Shown here piece after piece: positions 46,352 through 60,242 of a stretch of DNA of 64,000 nucleotides. The notes beneath the pieces are model-generated. The model was not told the origin of the DNA, did not search any database, and saw nothing but the letters and a program-made list of their open reading frames with translations. Made by a program: the position numbers and the translations under genes. The DNA comes from Nitrospira sp. (lineage in GTDB: Bacteria > Nitrospirota > Nitrospiria > Nitrospirales > Nitrospiraceae). The stretch lies in contig CP054184.1 of the NCBI GenBank assembly GCA_015709715.1, forward strand, positions 1,535,001 through 1,599,000, given 5' to 3'. Position 1 is the first letter of the stretch. Each line of letters starts with the position of its first letter.

Positions 46352-46906
46352 CTAAATAAAAGTGAAGAGTTCTTCCAAACGATTCTTCAACCTGATGATG
46401 TCTTCCCACCTCTGAGTTTCCAATACGAATTCTCCACTGTCCTTTTTCACACGAAAATCTCCTGTATCCCTGAACCTTTTAACACGATCAAGTTCTTTTA
46501 GGGGAATCACGATTGTTCGTTTAGCTGATTCCCAGACCTGCACAAGGACACACGTGATAGCGCTGCCATCATGGCCCACCTTCTCAAGCCTCGAAAGCCT
46601 CTCTCTGAGAGGCGGTTCGAATCGATTCCAAGCTTGGTCAGAGTATTCCCTCTTCGGATCAGGAACGAAGACCATCCCAAGGATCGCTCGCTTGTTTCCT
46701 TTGTCAGCGATTCCAAAGAAGATTCTTTTTCTCGGCTGTACGAAGCTGTTTAAATCCCATCCATCCTTAGCTTGGGAAACGAATTCGAGTCCTCTTTCCT
46801 CAGATAACTTCTTAATTTCCCCGAGAACATTTCTGTAATATCGGTCCTCGGGGGGTGAGCATTGATAGAACTTCTCCGAGTTCCATTCATTTCCCCATTT
46901 GCGGCG
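46352..46906 (-). pseudogene. Headless ORF between sucC and sucD
   Basis: The frame is open from 46906, bounded by a TGA inside the adjoining inverted repeat, to 46352, about 184 codons, but has no ATG, GTG or TTG before the ATG at 46675, which would give only 107 residues. The translated part looks like real protein (NEWNSEKFYQCSPPEDRYY, GEIKKLSEERGLEFVSQ, QPRKRIFFGIADKGN, then [16 protein letters not shown]). The first half precedes the only start codon, which suggests a gene that lost its 5' end. It is AT-richer than sucC and sucD. No family was recognised. Confidence 0.5.
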
Positions 46907-47074
46907 TCAGGCTGCCGAGAGCTACCTTGCTGAAGGAGCAGGGCCCCACCGAGGCTCGGCCGAGAGGAAAGCGGAAACTGACCGAGTCCAAGAGGGAATT
47001 TCCGAAGGCTTCCACTCGGCCGAGCCCGGAAGGGTCGCTCCGAGAGGCAGAAAGCGATCGGCAGCCTGACGCCG
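46902..47074. repeat. 173-nt nested inverted-repeat element
   Basis: Perfect 17-bp terminal inverted repeats at 46902-46918 and 47058-47074. Nested inside are GGAGC/GCTCC (46935-46939, 47037-47041), a 12-bp pair GGCTCGGCCGAG/CTCGGCCGAGCC (46953-46964, 47015-47026) and CGGAAA/TTTCCG (46972-46977, 46999-47004). It ends 5 bp from the sucC stop and touches the headless ORF. It could be a MITE-like element or a structured RNA in the sucC-sucD transcript. Confidence 0.7.
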
Positions 47075-47079
47075 TTTCT

Positions 47080-48258
47080 CTACGCTGCCTTGCCGGTCAT
47101 CTTCACAATTTTCTGCGCGGCATCCCACAGATCGTCGGCCACATCCAGCTTTAACCCAGATTGTTGGAGGAGCGACCGGCCTTCTTCGGCATTGGTACCC
47201 TGCAACCGCACGACCAGAGGGACAGCAATGTGCACTTCTTGGGCCGCTTCGATCACGCCGTGCGCAATGCGTTCGCAACGGACGATGCCGCCGAAGATGT
47301 TGATAAAGATTCCTTTGACGTTCGGATCTTTCAAGAGAATGCGAAAACCTGCCGCCACGGTCTCCTTGGTCGCCCCACCGCCGACATCCAGAAAGTTTGC
47401 CGGTTCGCTTCCGGCCAGCTTGATGACGTCCATGGTCGCCATCGCTAAACCCGCACCATTGACCATGCAACCGATGTTGCCGTCAAGTTTCACATAGTTG
47501 AGATTGTTGGCCGTAGCCTCGATTTCCAAGGGATCTTCTTCGTTGAGATCGCGCATCTTTTGCACGTCCTCATGCTTGAAGATTCCGTTGTCGTCGAAAG
47601 AAACCTTCCCGTCCAAGGCCACCAAGGTCTTCTCGTTGGTAATGATCAACGGATTGATCTCGACGAGCGCGGCATTCTTTTCCATGAAGAGTCGGTAGAG
47701 GTTGCCGAGCATCTGTACAAAGGGATTGATGACGGCTGGTTCCATTTGCTGAAGGCCCAAGGCAAAAGCCACGTTCCGGCCGTTGTGCCCTTGAAAGCCC
47801 ACGGCAGGGTCAATTGCCTCCTTGATGATCTTTTCCGGCGTCTTGGCCGCCACCTCTTCGATTTCCATCCCACCCTCGGTGCTAGCGATGAAGGTAGGCC
47901 ATCCTGTGTCACGATCCACTAGGAGGCTCAAGTACAACTCCTTGGCAATATTGGCACCTTCTTCCAGCAGCAAACGATAGACGGTTCGGCCTTTTGGTCC
48001 GGTCTGGTGGGTAACCAAGGTTTTGCCGATCAATTCTTTGGCCAAGCCGGCCACTGCAGCCTTGTCCTTGGTGATCTTGACGCCGCCTGCCTTGCCACGC
48101 CCTCCGGCATGAATTTGCGCCTTGACGACGAATACGGGAGTGTTCAATTGGGTCGCCCATTCGGTCGCCGCTTCGGGAGAGGTGATTTCCTTTCCGCGCG
48201 GCACCGGCACGCCGAATTGCGCGAACAATGACTTGGCCTGAAACTCATGAACGTTCAT
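47080..48258 (-). CDS. sucC: Succinyl-CoA ligase, beta subunit
   Basis: 392 residues. ATP-grasp N-terminus (MNVHEFQAKSLFAQFGVPVPRG, KAQIHAGGRGKAGGVK), metal and nucleotide residues in ALVEINPLII and LDGKVSFDDNG, and the C-terminal GCMVNGAGLAMATMD and INIFGGIVRCE. It pairs with SucD. Transcribed from the frdA side; the usual directly adjacent sucD is displaced by an inserted segment. Confidence 0.96.
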   Translation of the reverse strand: MNVHEFQAKSLFAQFGVPVPRGKEITSPEAATEWATQLNTPVFVVKAQIHAGGRGKAGGVKITKDKAAVAGLAKELIGKTLVTHQTGPKGRTVYRLLLEEGANIAKELYLSLLVDRDTGWPTFIASTEGGMEIEEVAAKTPEKIIKEAIDPAVGFQGHNGRNVAFALGLQQMEPAVINPFVQMLGNLYRLFMEKNAALVEINPLIITNEKTLVALDGKVSFDDNGIFKHEDVQKMRDLNEEDPLEIEATANNLNYVKLDGNIGCMVNGAGLAMATMDVIKLAGSEPANFLDVGGGATKETVAAGFRILLKDPNVKGIFINIFGGIVRCERIAHGVIEAAQEVHIAVPLVVRLQGTNAEEGRSLLQQSGLKLDVADDLWDAAQKIVKMTGKAA

Positions 48259-48395
48259 GCTTTACCTCATTCAAAAGGACTGCGGCGGGGACGGTTCTCA
48301 CTGCGCGCGTCCAACGAGCACCGCCCATGATTTACAAGTTCGATTAACCTTGTGTGCCGCGTTGCGCGAGTACAAGACATGCCTTCGTCGTAATC

Positions 48396-49979
48396 CTAGC
48401 CCACTTTCCTCGTATACGCCGGCAGCACCATCGGCGAGATGACCCCACTCGGATTGCCATGCTGTTTCGCCTCGGCGCGAAACCGTGACAGGTGCTGAAG
48501 CGTGAGTTGACCCTGGGTCATGGACTGCGCACGGGACGCGGCCGTGAGGCCGGAGCGTTTGCCGAAGACCATCAGATCCAAGAGGGAATTCCCCATGAGA
48601 CGGTTCCGCCCATGCAATCCTCCGGAGGCTTCTCCGGCCACGAAGAGGTTTTTCACATTGGTCTCGGAATTGATATCGATCTTCACCCCACCGTTCTGGT
48701 AGTGCAGCGTCGGATAGATCAGCACCGGATCCTTGCTGATATCGATGCCGAACCGTTCGAACTGCAGCATCATGGCGGGGAAGTGCTTCTCCACCGTACC
48801 GGGGCCGTGTTCGGCATCCAACAACGGGGTGTCCAACCAGACTCCCACCCGTCCGGACATCGTACGGATCCCCCGCCCTTCCTCGCACTCACGAATGATG
48901 GACGACGACACCACGTCACGGGTATCGAGTTCATTCACGAAGCGCTCCCCCCTGGCGTTGACCAAGTGGCCGCCCTCCGACCGAATCCCCTCCGTCACCA
49001 GCGCGCCGATCAGCTGTTCCGGATAGACCGCCCCGGAGGGGTGGTACTGGAAGGTATCGATGTGGGCCAACTTCGCGCCCATTCGATAGGAGAGACAGAG
49101 ACCGTCGCCGGTCGCGCCATAGTGGTTGCTGGTGGGGAACCCTTGAATGTGCAGGCGGCCGATGCCGCCGGTAGCCAAAATGACGGACTTCGCGGCTACC
49201 ACGACATAACGGTGATTGTCGAGGTCTTTGAAAATGGCGCCGCTGCAGGCCCCGTGGTCATTGCTCAACAACTCCACCGCGGCGCAGAATTCCAGCAGCT
49301 GGATTTTCTGATTGATCACCTCGTCTTTCAACACCCGCATGATCTCAAGCCCCGTGTAGTCGGAGCAGGTGACGAGTCGAGGTTTGGAACTGCCGCCGCC
49401 CTTTTTCACATGCAGGTTCCCGTCCGACTGGCGGTCAAACAACACGCCTAGCTCAATCAGCCACTTCGCGATCGACGGCCCTTCCTCGACCATCACCTTG
49501 AGCAGGTCATGGTCATTCTGCATATGGCCGCCCTTCAACGTGTCGAGGAAATGGGTGACTGGAGAATCCTCCGGGGCCACGGAGATTTGCATCCCACCCT
49601 GAGCCATAACGCTGTTGGAATCCCCCAACCGAAGTTTGGTGGCCAAGATGACCTTGGCACCGGCCGCATGGGCGTGCAGAGCGGCGGCACAACCGGCACC
49701 GCCGCCGCCGATGACCAAGACATCCGTCTGATAGTGCGGCGTGAGATCCGTGTCCTCAGAGAGAGGGCTGTCGCCCTCCAAAAGGGTCGCCAGCTCAATG
49801 GCCGTCTGCTCTCCCGCGTTCGGCCCAAACCGCAGGGGTCGGTAGGCGCTTTTGCGAAAATCCGGATGGTACTTTTCGATCAGGGCATCCCGTTCGGCCG
49901 GCGCAAACTTCTGAATCGTCTGCTTCCGTCTCGCATCCCGAGTGCGGTGAACGATCTGCTGTAATGCGTGAATGTCCAT
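48396..49979 (-). CDS. frdA: Fumarate reductase/succinate dehydrogenase flavoprotein subunit
   Basis: 527 residues. FAD-binding VLVIGGGGAGCAAALHAH begins unusually late, at about residue 88, after an N-terminal extension rich in charged residues. Then DSNSVMAQGGMQ, ILATGGIGRLHIQGFPTSNHYGATGDG, the active-site region DTFQYHPSGAVYPEQ and LFVAGEASGGLHGRNRLMGNSL follow. In the rTCA cycle it reduces fumarate to succinate. frdB lies just upstream, but there is no membrane anchor gene in the cluster, so a soluble complex with another electron donor is possible. Confidence 0.9.
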   Translation of the reverse strand: MDIHALQQIVHRTRDARRKQTIQKFAPAERDALIEKYHPDFRKSAYRPLRFGPNAGEQTAIELATLLEGDSPLSEDTDLTPHYQTDVLVIGGGGAGCAAALHAHAAGAKVILATKLRLGDSNSVMAQGGMQISVAPEDSPVTHFLDTLKGGHMQNDHDLLKVMVEEGPSIAKWLIELGVLFDRQSDGNLHVKKGGGSSKPRLVTCSDYTGLEIMRVLKDEVINQKIQLLEFCAAVELLSNDHGACSGAIFKDLDNHRYVVVAAKSVILATGGIGRLHIQGFPTSNHYGATGDGLCLSYRMGAKLAHIDTFQYHPSGAVYPEQLIGALVTEGIRSEGGHLVNARGERFVNELDTRDVVSSSIIRECEEGRGIRTMSGRVGVWLDTPLLDAEHGPGTVEKHFPAMMLQFERFGIDISKDPVLIYPTLHYQNGGVKIDINSETNVKNLFVAGEASGGLHGRNRLMGNSLLDLMVFGKRSGLTAASRAQSMTQGQLTLQHLSRFRAEAKQHGNPSGVISPMVLPAYTRKVG

Positions 49980-50054
49980 GGTCTTGCTTTCAGCTCACGG
50001 CCTTGAGCGAAATACGCGTTGAAGATGGTGAAGCAGGCGTCGTGGCACCGTGAT

Positions 50055-50765
50055 TCATTTCACGGTCGCACAGTGATCGGCCAGTTCCTTTTCGTTCATG
50101 GAAAGCACCTTCTTCCACTCATCGTTGAAGCGGCCCTCTTGAATCTCCTTGATCCGGGTATCCAGTCCTTGAGGCTTGTCTGTGAAATGAGCCCCTTGCG
50201 CACGGCTCACATAGAGCGCAACGAGATTGGGCGCGATGTCGGCGATGCAGACGGGTGTGCACATACCGCACATCACACAGTCCATGAACATTTCGGAGAC
50301 ACTCTTGAAATCACCGAAGACCGCTTTCCAGACACCTTCACGCACATCGATCTTCTGAGGGCAGGCTTCCGTGCACGCATTGCAGTTCCGGCAGAGCGGC
50401 GCTTCGGGATAGAGATTAAACAGGTCTTGCTTGGGGTCTTTGAGAGATTGAATCTCGTAGGTCGCCTTACGCGCGGGGAAAGGGGGCATCATGGTGAAGG
50501 ACATCCCGTCCTGCACGGCCATTTGACAGGCGAGGCAGGTCCGCACCTTCGGATCATCCTTCGTGCGGTAATAGGTGGCACAGGCGCCGCAGAAGCCGCC
50601 CAGGCAACCGGCGCCCCGCACGACATCTTGCCCCGTGTACCACAAGGCCTTGATCACGGTAATGCCTTCCGGCACTTCGTATTTCTTCCCCGAGATTTCG
50701 ATCGACACCATACGTGGCGTCATCACCTCGGGTTGATCAATCACATTGGTATCTTCTTGTGCCAT
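50055..50765 (-). CDS. frdB: Fumarate reductase/succinate dehydrogenase iron-sulfur subunit
   Basis: 236 residues from the ATG at 50765. N-terminal [2Fe-2S] domain with GAGCLGGFCGACATYY and RTCLACQ, then a C-terminal ferredoxin-type domain with CRNCNACTEACP and CVMCGMCTPVC for the 4Fe-4S and 3Fe-4S/4Fe-4S clusters. It passes electrons to FrdA, encoded 75 nt downstream. The order of the 2Fe-2S ligands is slightly different from classical SdhB, in line with the divergent, anchor-free enzymes. Confidence 0.87.
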   Translation of the reverse strand: MAQEDTNVIDQPEVMTPRMVSIEISGKKYEVPEGITVIKALWYTGQDVVRGAGCLGGFCGACATYYRTKDDPKVRTCLACQMAVQDGMSFTMMPPFPARKATYEIQSLKDPKQDLFNLYPEAPLCRNCNACTEACPQKIDVREGVWKAVFGDFKSVSEMFMDCVMCGMCTPVCIADIAPNLVALYVSRAQGAHFTDKPQGLDTRIKEIQEGRFNDEWKKVLSMNEKELADHCATVK

Positions 50766-50885
50766 AGCGCTCTTACCCTCGCTCTCGAAAGAGCAATCCA
50801 TCCGGCCCGCCGGCTGCCGCCGAGTTGACGACGGTGCGGGGCAGTCCACCACTTGGACCACCCCGCTCAGTCAGTGACGACACCC

Positions 50886-55384
<4,499 letters not shown>

Positions 55385-55481
55385 GGTTTATCTCCGTCTT
55401 GGAATAAATGCCTCGCCGCCGCTCGCAACCCGTAGGAAGAATACGTCATCACAACCGGCAGGCGACGCGTCAGAGTCCTCG

Positions 55482-57302
55482 TTACTTCAGCGGCGGCACT
55501 TCGCGACGCTTGGGCGCCGCATAATTGACCAAATAATCGAACAGCCGAATCAAACGGCTCTCCTGGCGTTTCTGGTCGACCCAATGTCCGATCAACCCGA
55601 TAGTGCGCGAGAGGATAAAGAACCCGTTCAGGCTGTCCACCGGGAATCCGATATCCACGAGCACCGCAGCCATCGTCCCATCGACGTTCAGAATCAGGTT
55701 ATCCTTCTTGGCTGCCGTGACCTTCTCGACCTCCAACGCGAAGTCGAGGCACGGGGTCTTGATGTTCAGGCTCTTCACGTACCCGACCAGCTCTTTCACA
55801 CGCTTGTCCGGATTACGCAGGCTCTTCACACGATGGCCGATACCCGGCACCGGGCCGTGATTTTTCTTCATGTAGGCCAGGAATTCATCCACCGACATCT
55901 TATTATCGACGGCATACTTGAAGAACCGCCCGGCATCCGTCACCGCTCCCCCGAAGCGCGGGCCGATCATGATCAACCCGGCGGCCACAGCCTGAGAAAG
56001 CCCGATTCCCGCACAGGCCGCAAGAATCGTGGCATAGGCGCCGCTGACGCAAGGGCCATGGTCGGCCGATAGCATCATGATGCGCTTGATGATCTCAGCC
56101 TCCTGTTTGGAAATCAGACGCTTGTCCCACAACAAGCCGATCACGTGGGGGATTTCATAACCTTTATTGATCAATTCTGAGGCAGGATACCCGTCGTAAC
56201 AGGGTTCATCACCCCTGTCATCGCTGATCGTGGTGCGGATCAACGGCGCAACCATCACCTCGTCTGCCTTCATCGCCTCTTCTACCGTCTTCGGCAACTT
56301 GGGCAAGGAAGCCGGCTCCACCGGCGCCTTCACCTGACCGGACTTGAGCAACTCTTCGTAGGTCTCCTTGATCGCCGGACCCAGCGCGCCGAAGGTGGCC
56401 GGCACAATGGCACCGGCTTTTTTCAGCGCATCCGACTTCGAACGCGCCGAGCCTTCACCCTTCATGCCTTCCTTCGCGCCCGCATGGCCGAACTTCATCC
56501 CCTTGGGCAGGCTTTCTTGACAGAAGCCGGACACGACGCCGATCAACTTGACCCGTCGCTTCTTGGCGCCGTACCACTCTGCCGCGCGCTCCTCCAGATC
56601 GCCGCCCATTTCACCGACGATCACAACCGCCTTCGTCTGCAGGTCGTTTTCAAACATTTCGAGATAGCTGACATAGTCGGTCCCGGGGTATGCATCACCG
56701 CCGATACCGATGGCCGTGGTAATACCGTCGGCGAACTGCGAACAGATCCAAATGATTTCATTTGAGAGACCGCCGGACTTGGTAATGACGCCGAAGGACC
56801 CCTCTCGATAGAGTTTCGAGAGTACCAAGTTGTCGAACGCACCGCCGATGACGCCCAAACGGCAGGCGCCGGCCGAAATAATGCCGATGGAGGATGGCCC
56901 GTTGAAGACCTTTCCGAGCTTGCGTGCATGGGCCCCGAGCAGCTTGGCGTCTTTCTCCGGCACGCCTTCGGTGATCATGGAGACGACCTTAATGTGCGGA
57001 TCGTCCAGAGCTTCCATCCCGCCCTTCATCGCACGATCGGCTCCGATGTAGACCAGGCTGGTATTGATCGAGGGGTGATGCTTCGTCGCTTCGGCAATAG
57101 TCTTGTAAACGGGAATGGCAATGAGGCCGCTGCCATAGGGGATTTCGTTCGTCTTGCCCGCGTCCGGCGGATAGACAAAGGCTTCGACATTCAGTGGTCG
57201 CTTGATCAGATAACAGAATTCGGCCATGCGCCGTGCGGCATTGACACCGGCCTGCCCGCCTTGAATCACGACGCGGGTGTCCTTGTTTGCCAGAATACTC
57301 AT
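55482..57302 (-). CDS. aclA: ATP-citrate lyase, alpha subunit
   Basis: 606 residues. N-terminal CoA-ligase-like part (MSILANKDTRVVIQGGQ, GGLSNEIIW, phospho-His in MKFGHAGAKEG) fused to a citrate-synthase-like C-terminal half (GCRIGHR-like GIGHRVKSLRNPDKRV, DHGPCVSGAYATI). With AclB it cleaves citrate to acetyl-CoA and oxaloacetate using ATP, the marker reaction of the rTCA cycle. Start preceded by GGGGAGAG. The split alpha/beta form is that of Chlorobi, Aquificae-like and Nitrospira enzymes. Confidence 0.97.
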   Translation of the reverse strand: MSILANKDTRVVIQGGQAGVNAARRMAEFCYLIKRPLNVEAFVYPPDAGKTNEIPYGSGLIAIPVYKTIAEATKHHPSINTSLVYIGADRAMKGGMEALDDPHIKVVSMITEGVPEKDAKLLGAHARKLGKVFNGPSSIGIISAGACRLGVIGGAFDNLVLSKLYREGSFGVITKSGGLSNEIIWICSQFADGITTAIGIGGDAYPGTDYVSYLEMFENDLQTKAVVIVGEMGGDLEERAAEWYGAKKRRVKLIGVVSGFCQESLPKGMKFGHAGAKEGMKGEGSARSKSDALKKAGAIVPATFGALGPAIKETYEELLKSGQVKAPVEPASLPKLPKTVEEAMKADEVMVAPLIRTTISDDRGDEPCYDGYPASELINKGYEIPHVIGLLWDKRLISKQEAEIIKRIMMLSADHGPCVSGAYATILAACAGIGLSQAVAAGLIMIGPRFGGAVTDAGRFFKYAVDNKMSVDEFLAYMKKNHGPVPGIGHRVKSLRNPDKRVKELVGYVKSLNIKTPCLDFALEVEKVTAAKKDNLILNVDGTMAAVLVDIGFPVDSLNGFFILSRTIGLIGHWVDQKRQESRLIRLFDYLVNYAAPKRREVPPLK

Positions 57303-57356
57303 CGGGCTCTCCCCTTATTTTGCATTGTCGCAGTTCGTATGGTTGATCGCGGCGGG

Positions 57357-58559
57357 CTACCCCTTCGATTGGACCGCCTTATCCACAATATCCGTCAAGG
57401 GCGTGTTCCGATCGAACACATGGATGTCGAACCCTTCGTCTTTCAGCGCGCGCATGGCATCCAGACCTTCTTTCTCCCGCGGCCCACCTCGACGCACCCA
57501 AATTTTGACGCCCTTCAGCTTCCCGTCGGCCTTCGCCTTCCGGAATCCATTGATGATGCCCCCGAACGTCTTCTTCACGTCGGTGAAGTTGGCGATGGCG
57601 CCACCGACGATGATGTTCTTGATGCCCGGCAGCGAACAGACTTTCTCCGTGAGGACTTCGACGGCCCAATCCGGCGGATCGCCCGAGTACTCGGCATAGT
57701 TGGCAAGCTTCCCTCCCCGAGCCACCACCGCATCGGAATAATAGACGCTGGCACCGCCGCCCGCCGGCAGCATCGCAGTATCTCCACCGGGGATCTCGAT
57801 GAATTTGACCGAGCCCTTGATTTTGCTGTCGACTGCCATGACTTCCAGTTCGTCCTTCGAATAGGCGCGGCCAAATTCTGCGGCGAAGGAGAAACTCCAG
57901 TCGGGGTGACGAAATTTGGCATCGCCGTCCAACAGCGTCACGGCATCCAATGCCACTAGTTCACCGTCGCTCTCGCGCAGCACGACGGGATTTACTTCCA
58001 GATATTGGGCATCTTCGCTGTCGAAGCAAGTGAACATCTTTCCGGCAAACTCAGCCATCTTCTTGGCAAGTGCCCCACTGAAACCCGCTTCCCCGGCCAC
58101 TTTGTTCAGCTGGTCAGGCGTCGGGGCCTGGCCGACATCGAGCGTCAAGCGCTTCACCCGATCCCAGTTCGATTCGACCTCGATGCCGCCACAGTTCGCA
58201 ACAAGCACTTCAGCCCCTTCGCGGGTCGACTTCACCGCACAATAGTATTCTTCCTTGTGCGGGATCATTTCCGACACAATCACCTGCGACACGGTGATGC
58301 TCCCGACCTGACGGCCGATCATCTCCTTCACTGCGGCCTCTGCGCCCTTCAGATCGAGATCGATCTTCACTAGGCCGAGCTTAAACCGTGAGCCCAGTGC
58401 TTCATGGGCCTTTGCGACCAACTTCGACTTCTTCAGCCAGTCATTGACTTGGCCCAGCTTGGCCAATTCCTCAGCAGACGTGACTACTGCATAGTTGGGG
58501 ACGTTGATCCCCCACTTCTTCATCAGTCCCATGCCGGGACCTTCAAGCACTTTCGCCAT
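57357..58559 (-). CDS. aclB: ATP-citrate lyase, beta subunit
   Basis: 400 residues, ATG with AAGGAG upstream. ATP-grasp-like and CoA-ligase-beta-like features: LEVNPVVLRESDGELVALDAVTLLD, EIPGGDTAMLPAGGGASV and KIWVRRGGPREKEGLDAM. First gene of the aclB-aclA-acn-icd-frdBA-sucC run, 54 nt before aclA. The 183-bp region upstream holds the likely promoter and a short leader ORF (58671-58697). Confidence 0.96.
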   Translation of the reverse strand: MAKVLEGPGMGLMKKWGINVPNYAVVTSAEELAKLGQVNDWLKKSKLVAKAHEALGSRFKLGLVKIDLDLKGAEAAVKEMIGRQVGSITVSQVIVSEMIPHKEEYYCAVKSTREGAEVLVANCGGIEVESNWDRVKRLTLDVGQAPTPDQLNKVAGEAGFSGALAKKMAEFAGKMFTCFDSEDAQYLEVNPVVLRESDGELVALDAVTLLDGDAKFRHPDWSFSFAAEFGRAYSKDELEVMAVDSKIKGSVKFIEIPGGDTAMLPAGGGASVYYSDAVVARGGKLANYAEYSGDPPDWAVEVLTEKVCSLPGIKNIIVGGAIANFTDVKKTFGGIINGFRKAKADGKLKGVKIWVRRGGPREKEGLDAMRALKDEGFDIHVFDRNTPLTDIVDKAVQSKG

Positions 58560-58742
58560 GGTGGACGACTCCTTGAATATGTGAGCGGGCAGAGAAAAGG
58601 ACCGCCAGAGTACCGAAATCTAGGGTTTAGCTCAATCCGCCAAAGGGCCTACATTTCGAGATCAGAAGTCCTACCACAAGGGGCACCGAAGATTCATCAC
58701 CCTAACTCCTTGAAACAACTGTTAATGCAGACCACCCACGTC

Positions 58743-59615
58743 TTATCTTGTTCCCCGCAAGGTTCGGCCTTTTCCCGCAGACCGGCGACATCTCCGCTGG
58801 CACATCGGACAGTAAAACGAACTGCGTTCGCCGACGGCTCGCTGTATGACGGATCCACAGACATTCGGACAGGGTTGTCCTGCCTTGGCATACACTAAAT
58901 GTTTCCGCTTGTACTGGCCTTCACGACCATCAGGCGCAAAATAGTCGCGTACACTTGATCCTCCCAACGCGATCGCTTCGCGCAACACCTCGCCCATGGT
59001 CCGGTACAGCAGCATGATCGCATCATCTCGCAGTCGATTCGCCGCCTGGTCGGGATGAAGTTTGGCGCGGAAGAGAATCTCGTTCGCATAGATGTTGCCG
59101 ATTCCTGCAATCACCTGTTGGTGCATCAAGAGGGGTTTCAGTCGCCTACGCGTGGTCTCGAGAATTTGGCGGAAGGCTTCATACCCGATTGCCAAGGGAT
59201 CCGGACCGAAACGGCGCATGAGATACTGATCGAGCCCCTCCCGATCGAGCAGCGATAGGCGTCCAAACCGCCTAGGGTTCCAGTATCGCAGCTCCGATTC
59301 CGCGCATCCCTCCAGGGACAGAACGAAATGAACATGTTGCGGCGAATGAACCGGCACCGATTGAAACAATAACAGCCCCGTCATCCCAAGTTCCGCCACC
59401 AAAAACCGTGGCTGCCCATTACGAGTCAGGGTCAGGATAACGCTCTTGCCCTTACGCTCAATAGCCGTAATGCGAGCCTGCCGGTACCATTCCAGGGTAG
59501 AGAGCCCTTCCCTGACAATGTCCCCACGACCGATCCAGCAGTCCCGCACGGTGGCGCCAAGCACACGTTCACGCAAGAGACGCGCGGCAACCTCGGCTTC
59601 CGGCAATTCAGGCAT
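58743..59615 (-). CDS. mutM: Formamidopyrimidine-DNA glycosylase
   Basis: 290 residues from the ATG at 59615; a longer upstream frame overlaps the phosphatase gene and can be dismissed. The start MPELPEAE provides the catalytic Pro1 and Glu2 of the mature enzyme; conserved Lys in ERKGKSVIL, the helix-two-turn-helix GIGNIYANEILFRAKLHP, and a C-terminal zinc finger (CPNVC...CPMC). It removes 8-oxoguanine and nicks the abasic site. Confidence 0.95.
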   Translation of the reverse strand: MPELPEAEVAARLLRERVLGATVRDCWIGRGDIVREGLSTLEWYRQARITAIERKGKSVILTLTRNGQPRFLVAELGMTGLLLFQSVPVHSPQHVHFVLSLEGCAESELRYWNPRRFGRLSLLDREGLDQYLMRRFGPDPLAIGYEAFRQILETTRRRLKPLLMHQQVIAGIGNIYANEILFRAKLHPDQAANRLRDDAIMLLYRTMGEVLREAIALGGSSVRDYFAPDGREGQYKRKHLVYAKAGQPCPNVCGSVIQRAVGERSSFYCPMCQRRCRRSAGKGRTLRGTR

Positions 59616-59719
59616 GGCTGACCAATTTGGGGATAGGGAAACGGCAACGAATGGGAAGATTACGCCACGATCGTGCAGGGAATTGCAACAGCTACGCCGA
59701 CCACGCGGAGCAGTTGGCG

Positions 59720-60130
59720 CTAGCGGATCCGGCGAGCGAGCTGGACGCCCTGGATCACTTCCTCCAGACGAGGCAACGGCATGCCTCCAGGACGACGGGT
59801 CAGAACCAGCTTGAGGGAATCGGCATAGGCCATCCCTTCGACGCAACAGAGGTAGGCAATGATGACCGAGACCGATCGACCCATCCCGGCACGGCAACAA
59901 ACCAGGACCCGATTCTCCCCAACATGGGACTCGATCCACGCCACCGCCTCGGCCAAGGCCTGGATCGTCGGCTCCCCAAATTCTTTCATCGGGACCTTGG
60001 CATAATGCACCCGAGATGGCACGGTGATGTTCTGCTCCTCCGCCACCATGAGGACTGCTCCGACTTGCGGTGGAGGATTGGTCGCGTCCTGGGCGTTCCC
60101 GACGAGTAATCGTCTGTTAATGAGATGCAT
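59720..60130 (-). CDS. Small dual-specificity-type protein phosphatase
   Basis: 136 residues. The P loop reads VCCRAGMGRSVSV: the Cx5R signature (Cys79 to Arg85, followed by Ser) is intact, but the usual His before the Cys is Cys78. The preceding helix AEAVAWIESHVGENRVLV fits the DSP fold. The substrate is unknown. Located between mutM and a divergent zinc-ribbon gene. Confidence 0.75.
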   Translation of the reverse strand: MHLINRRLLVGNAQDATNPPPQVGAVLMVAEEQNITVPSRVHYAKVPMKEFGEPTIQALAEAVAWIESHVGENRVLVCCRAGMGRSVSVIIAYLCCVEGMAYADSLKLVLTRRPGGMPLPRLEEVIQGVQLARRIR

Positions 60131-60242
60131 GGGTACCTAACTATAGGCAGTCCCGATTGTTGGTCAAGACTTCCCGCCGGCCCGGCAGTTGAAGATCACC
60201 ACGTCGATGCGTATACTGCCCTCACCATTCGAGGAAATTCCT

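Noticed and set aside
56928-57959. Plus-strand open frame of 343 codons
   Set aside because: Antisense to aclA and aclB.
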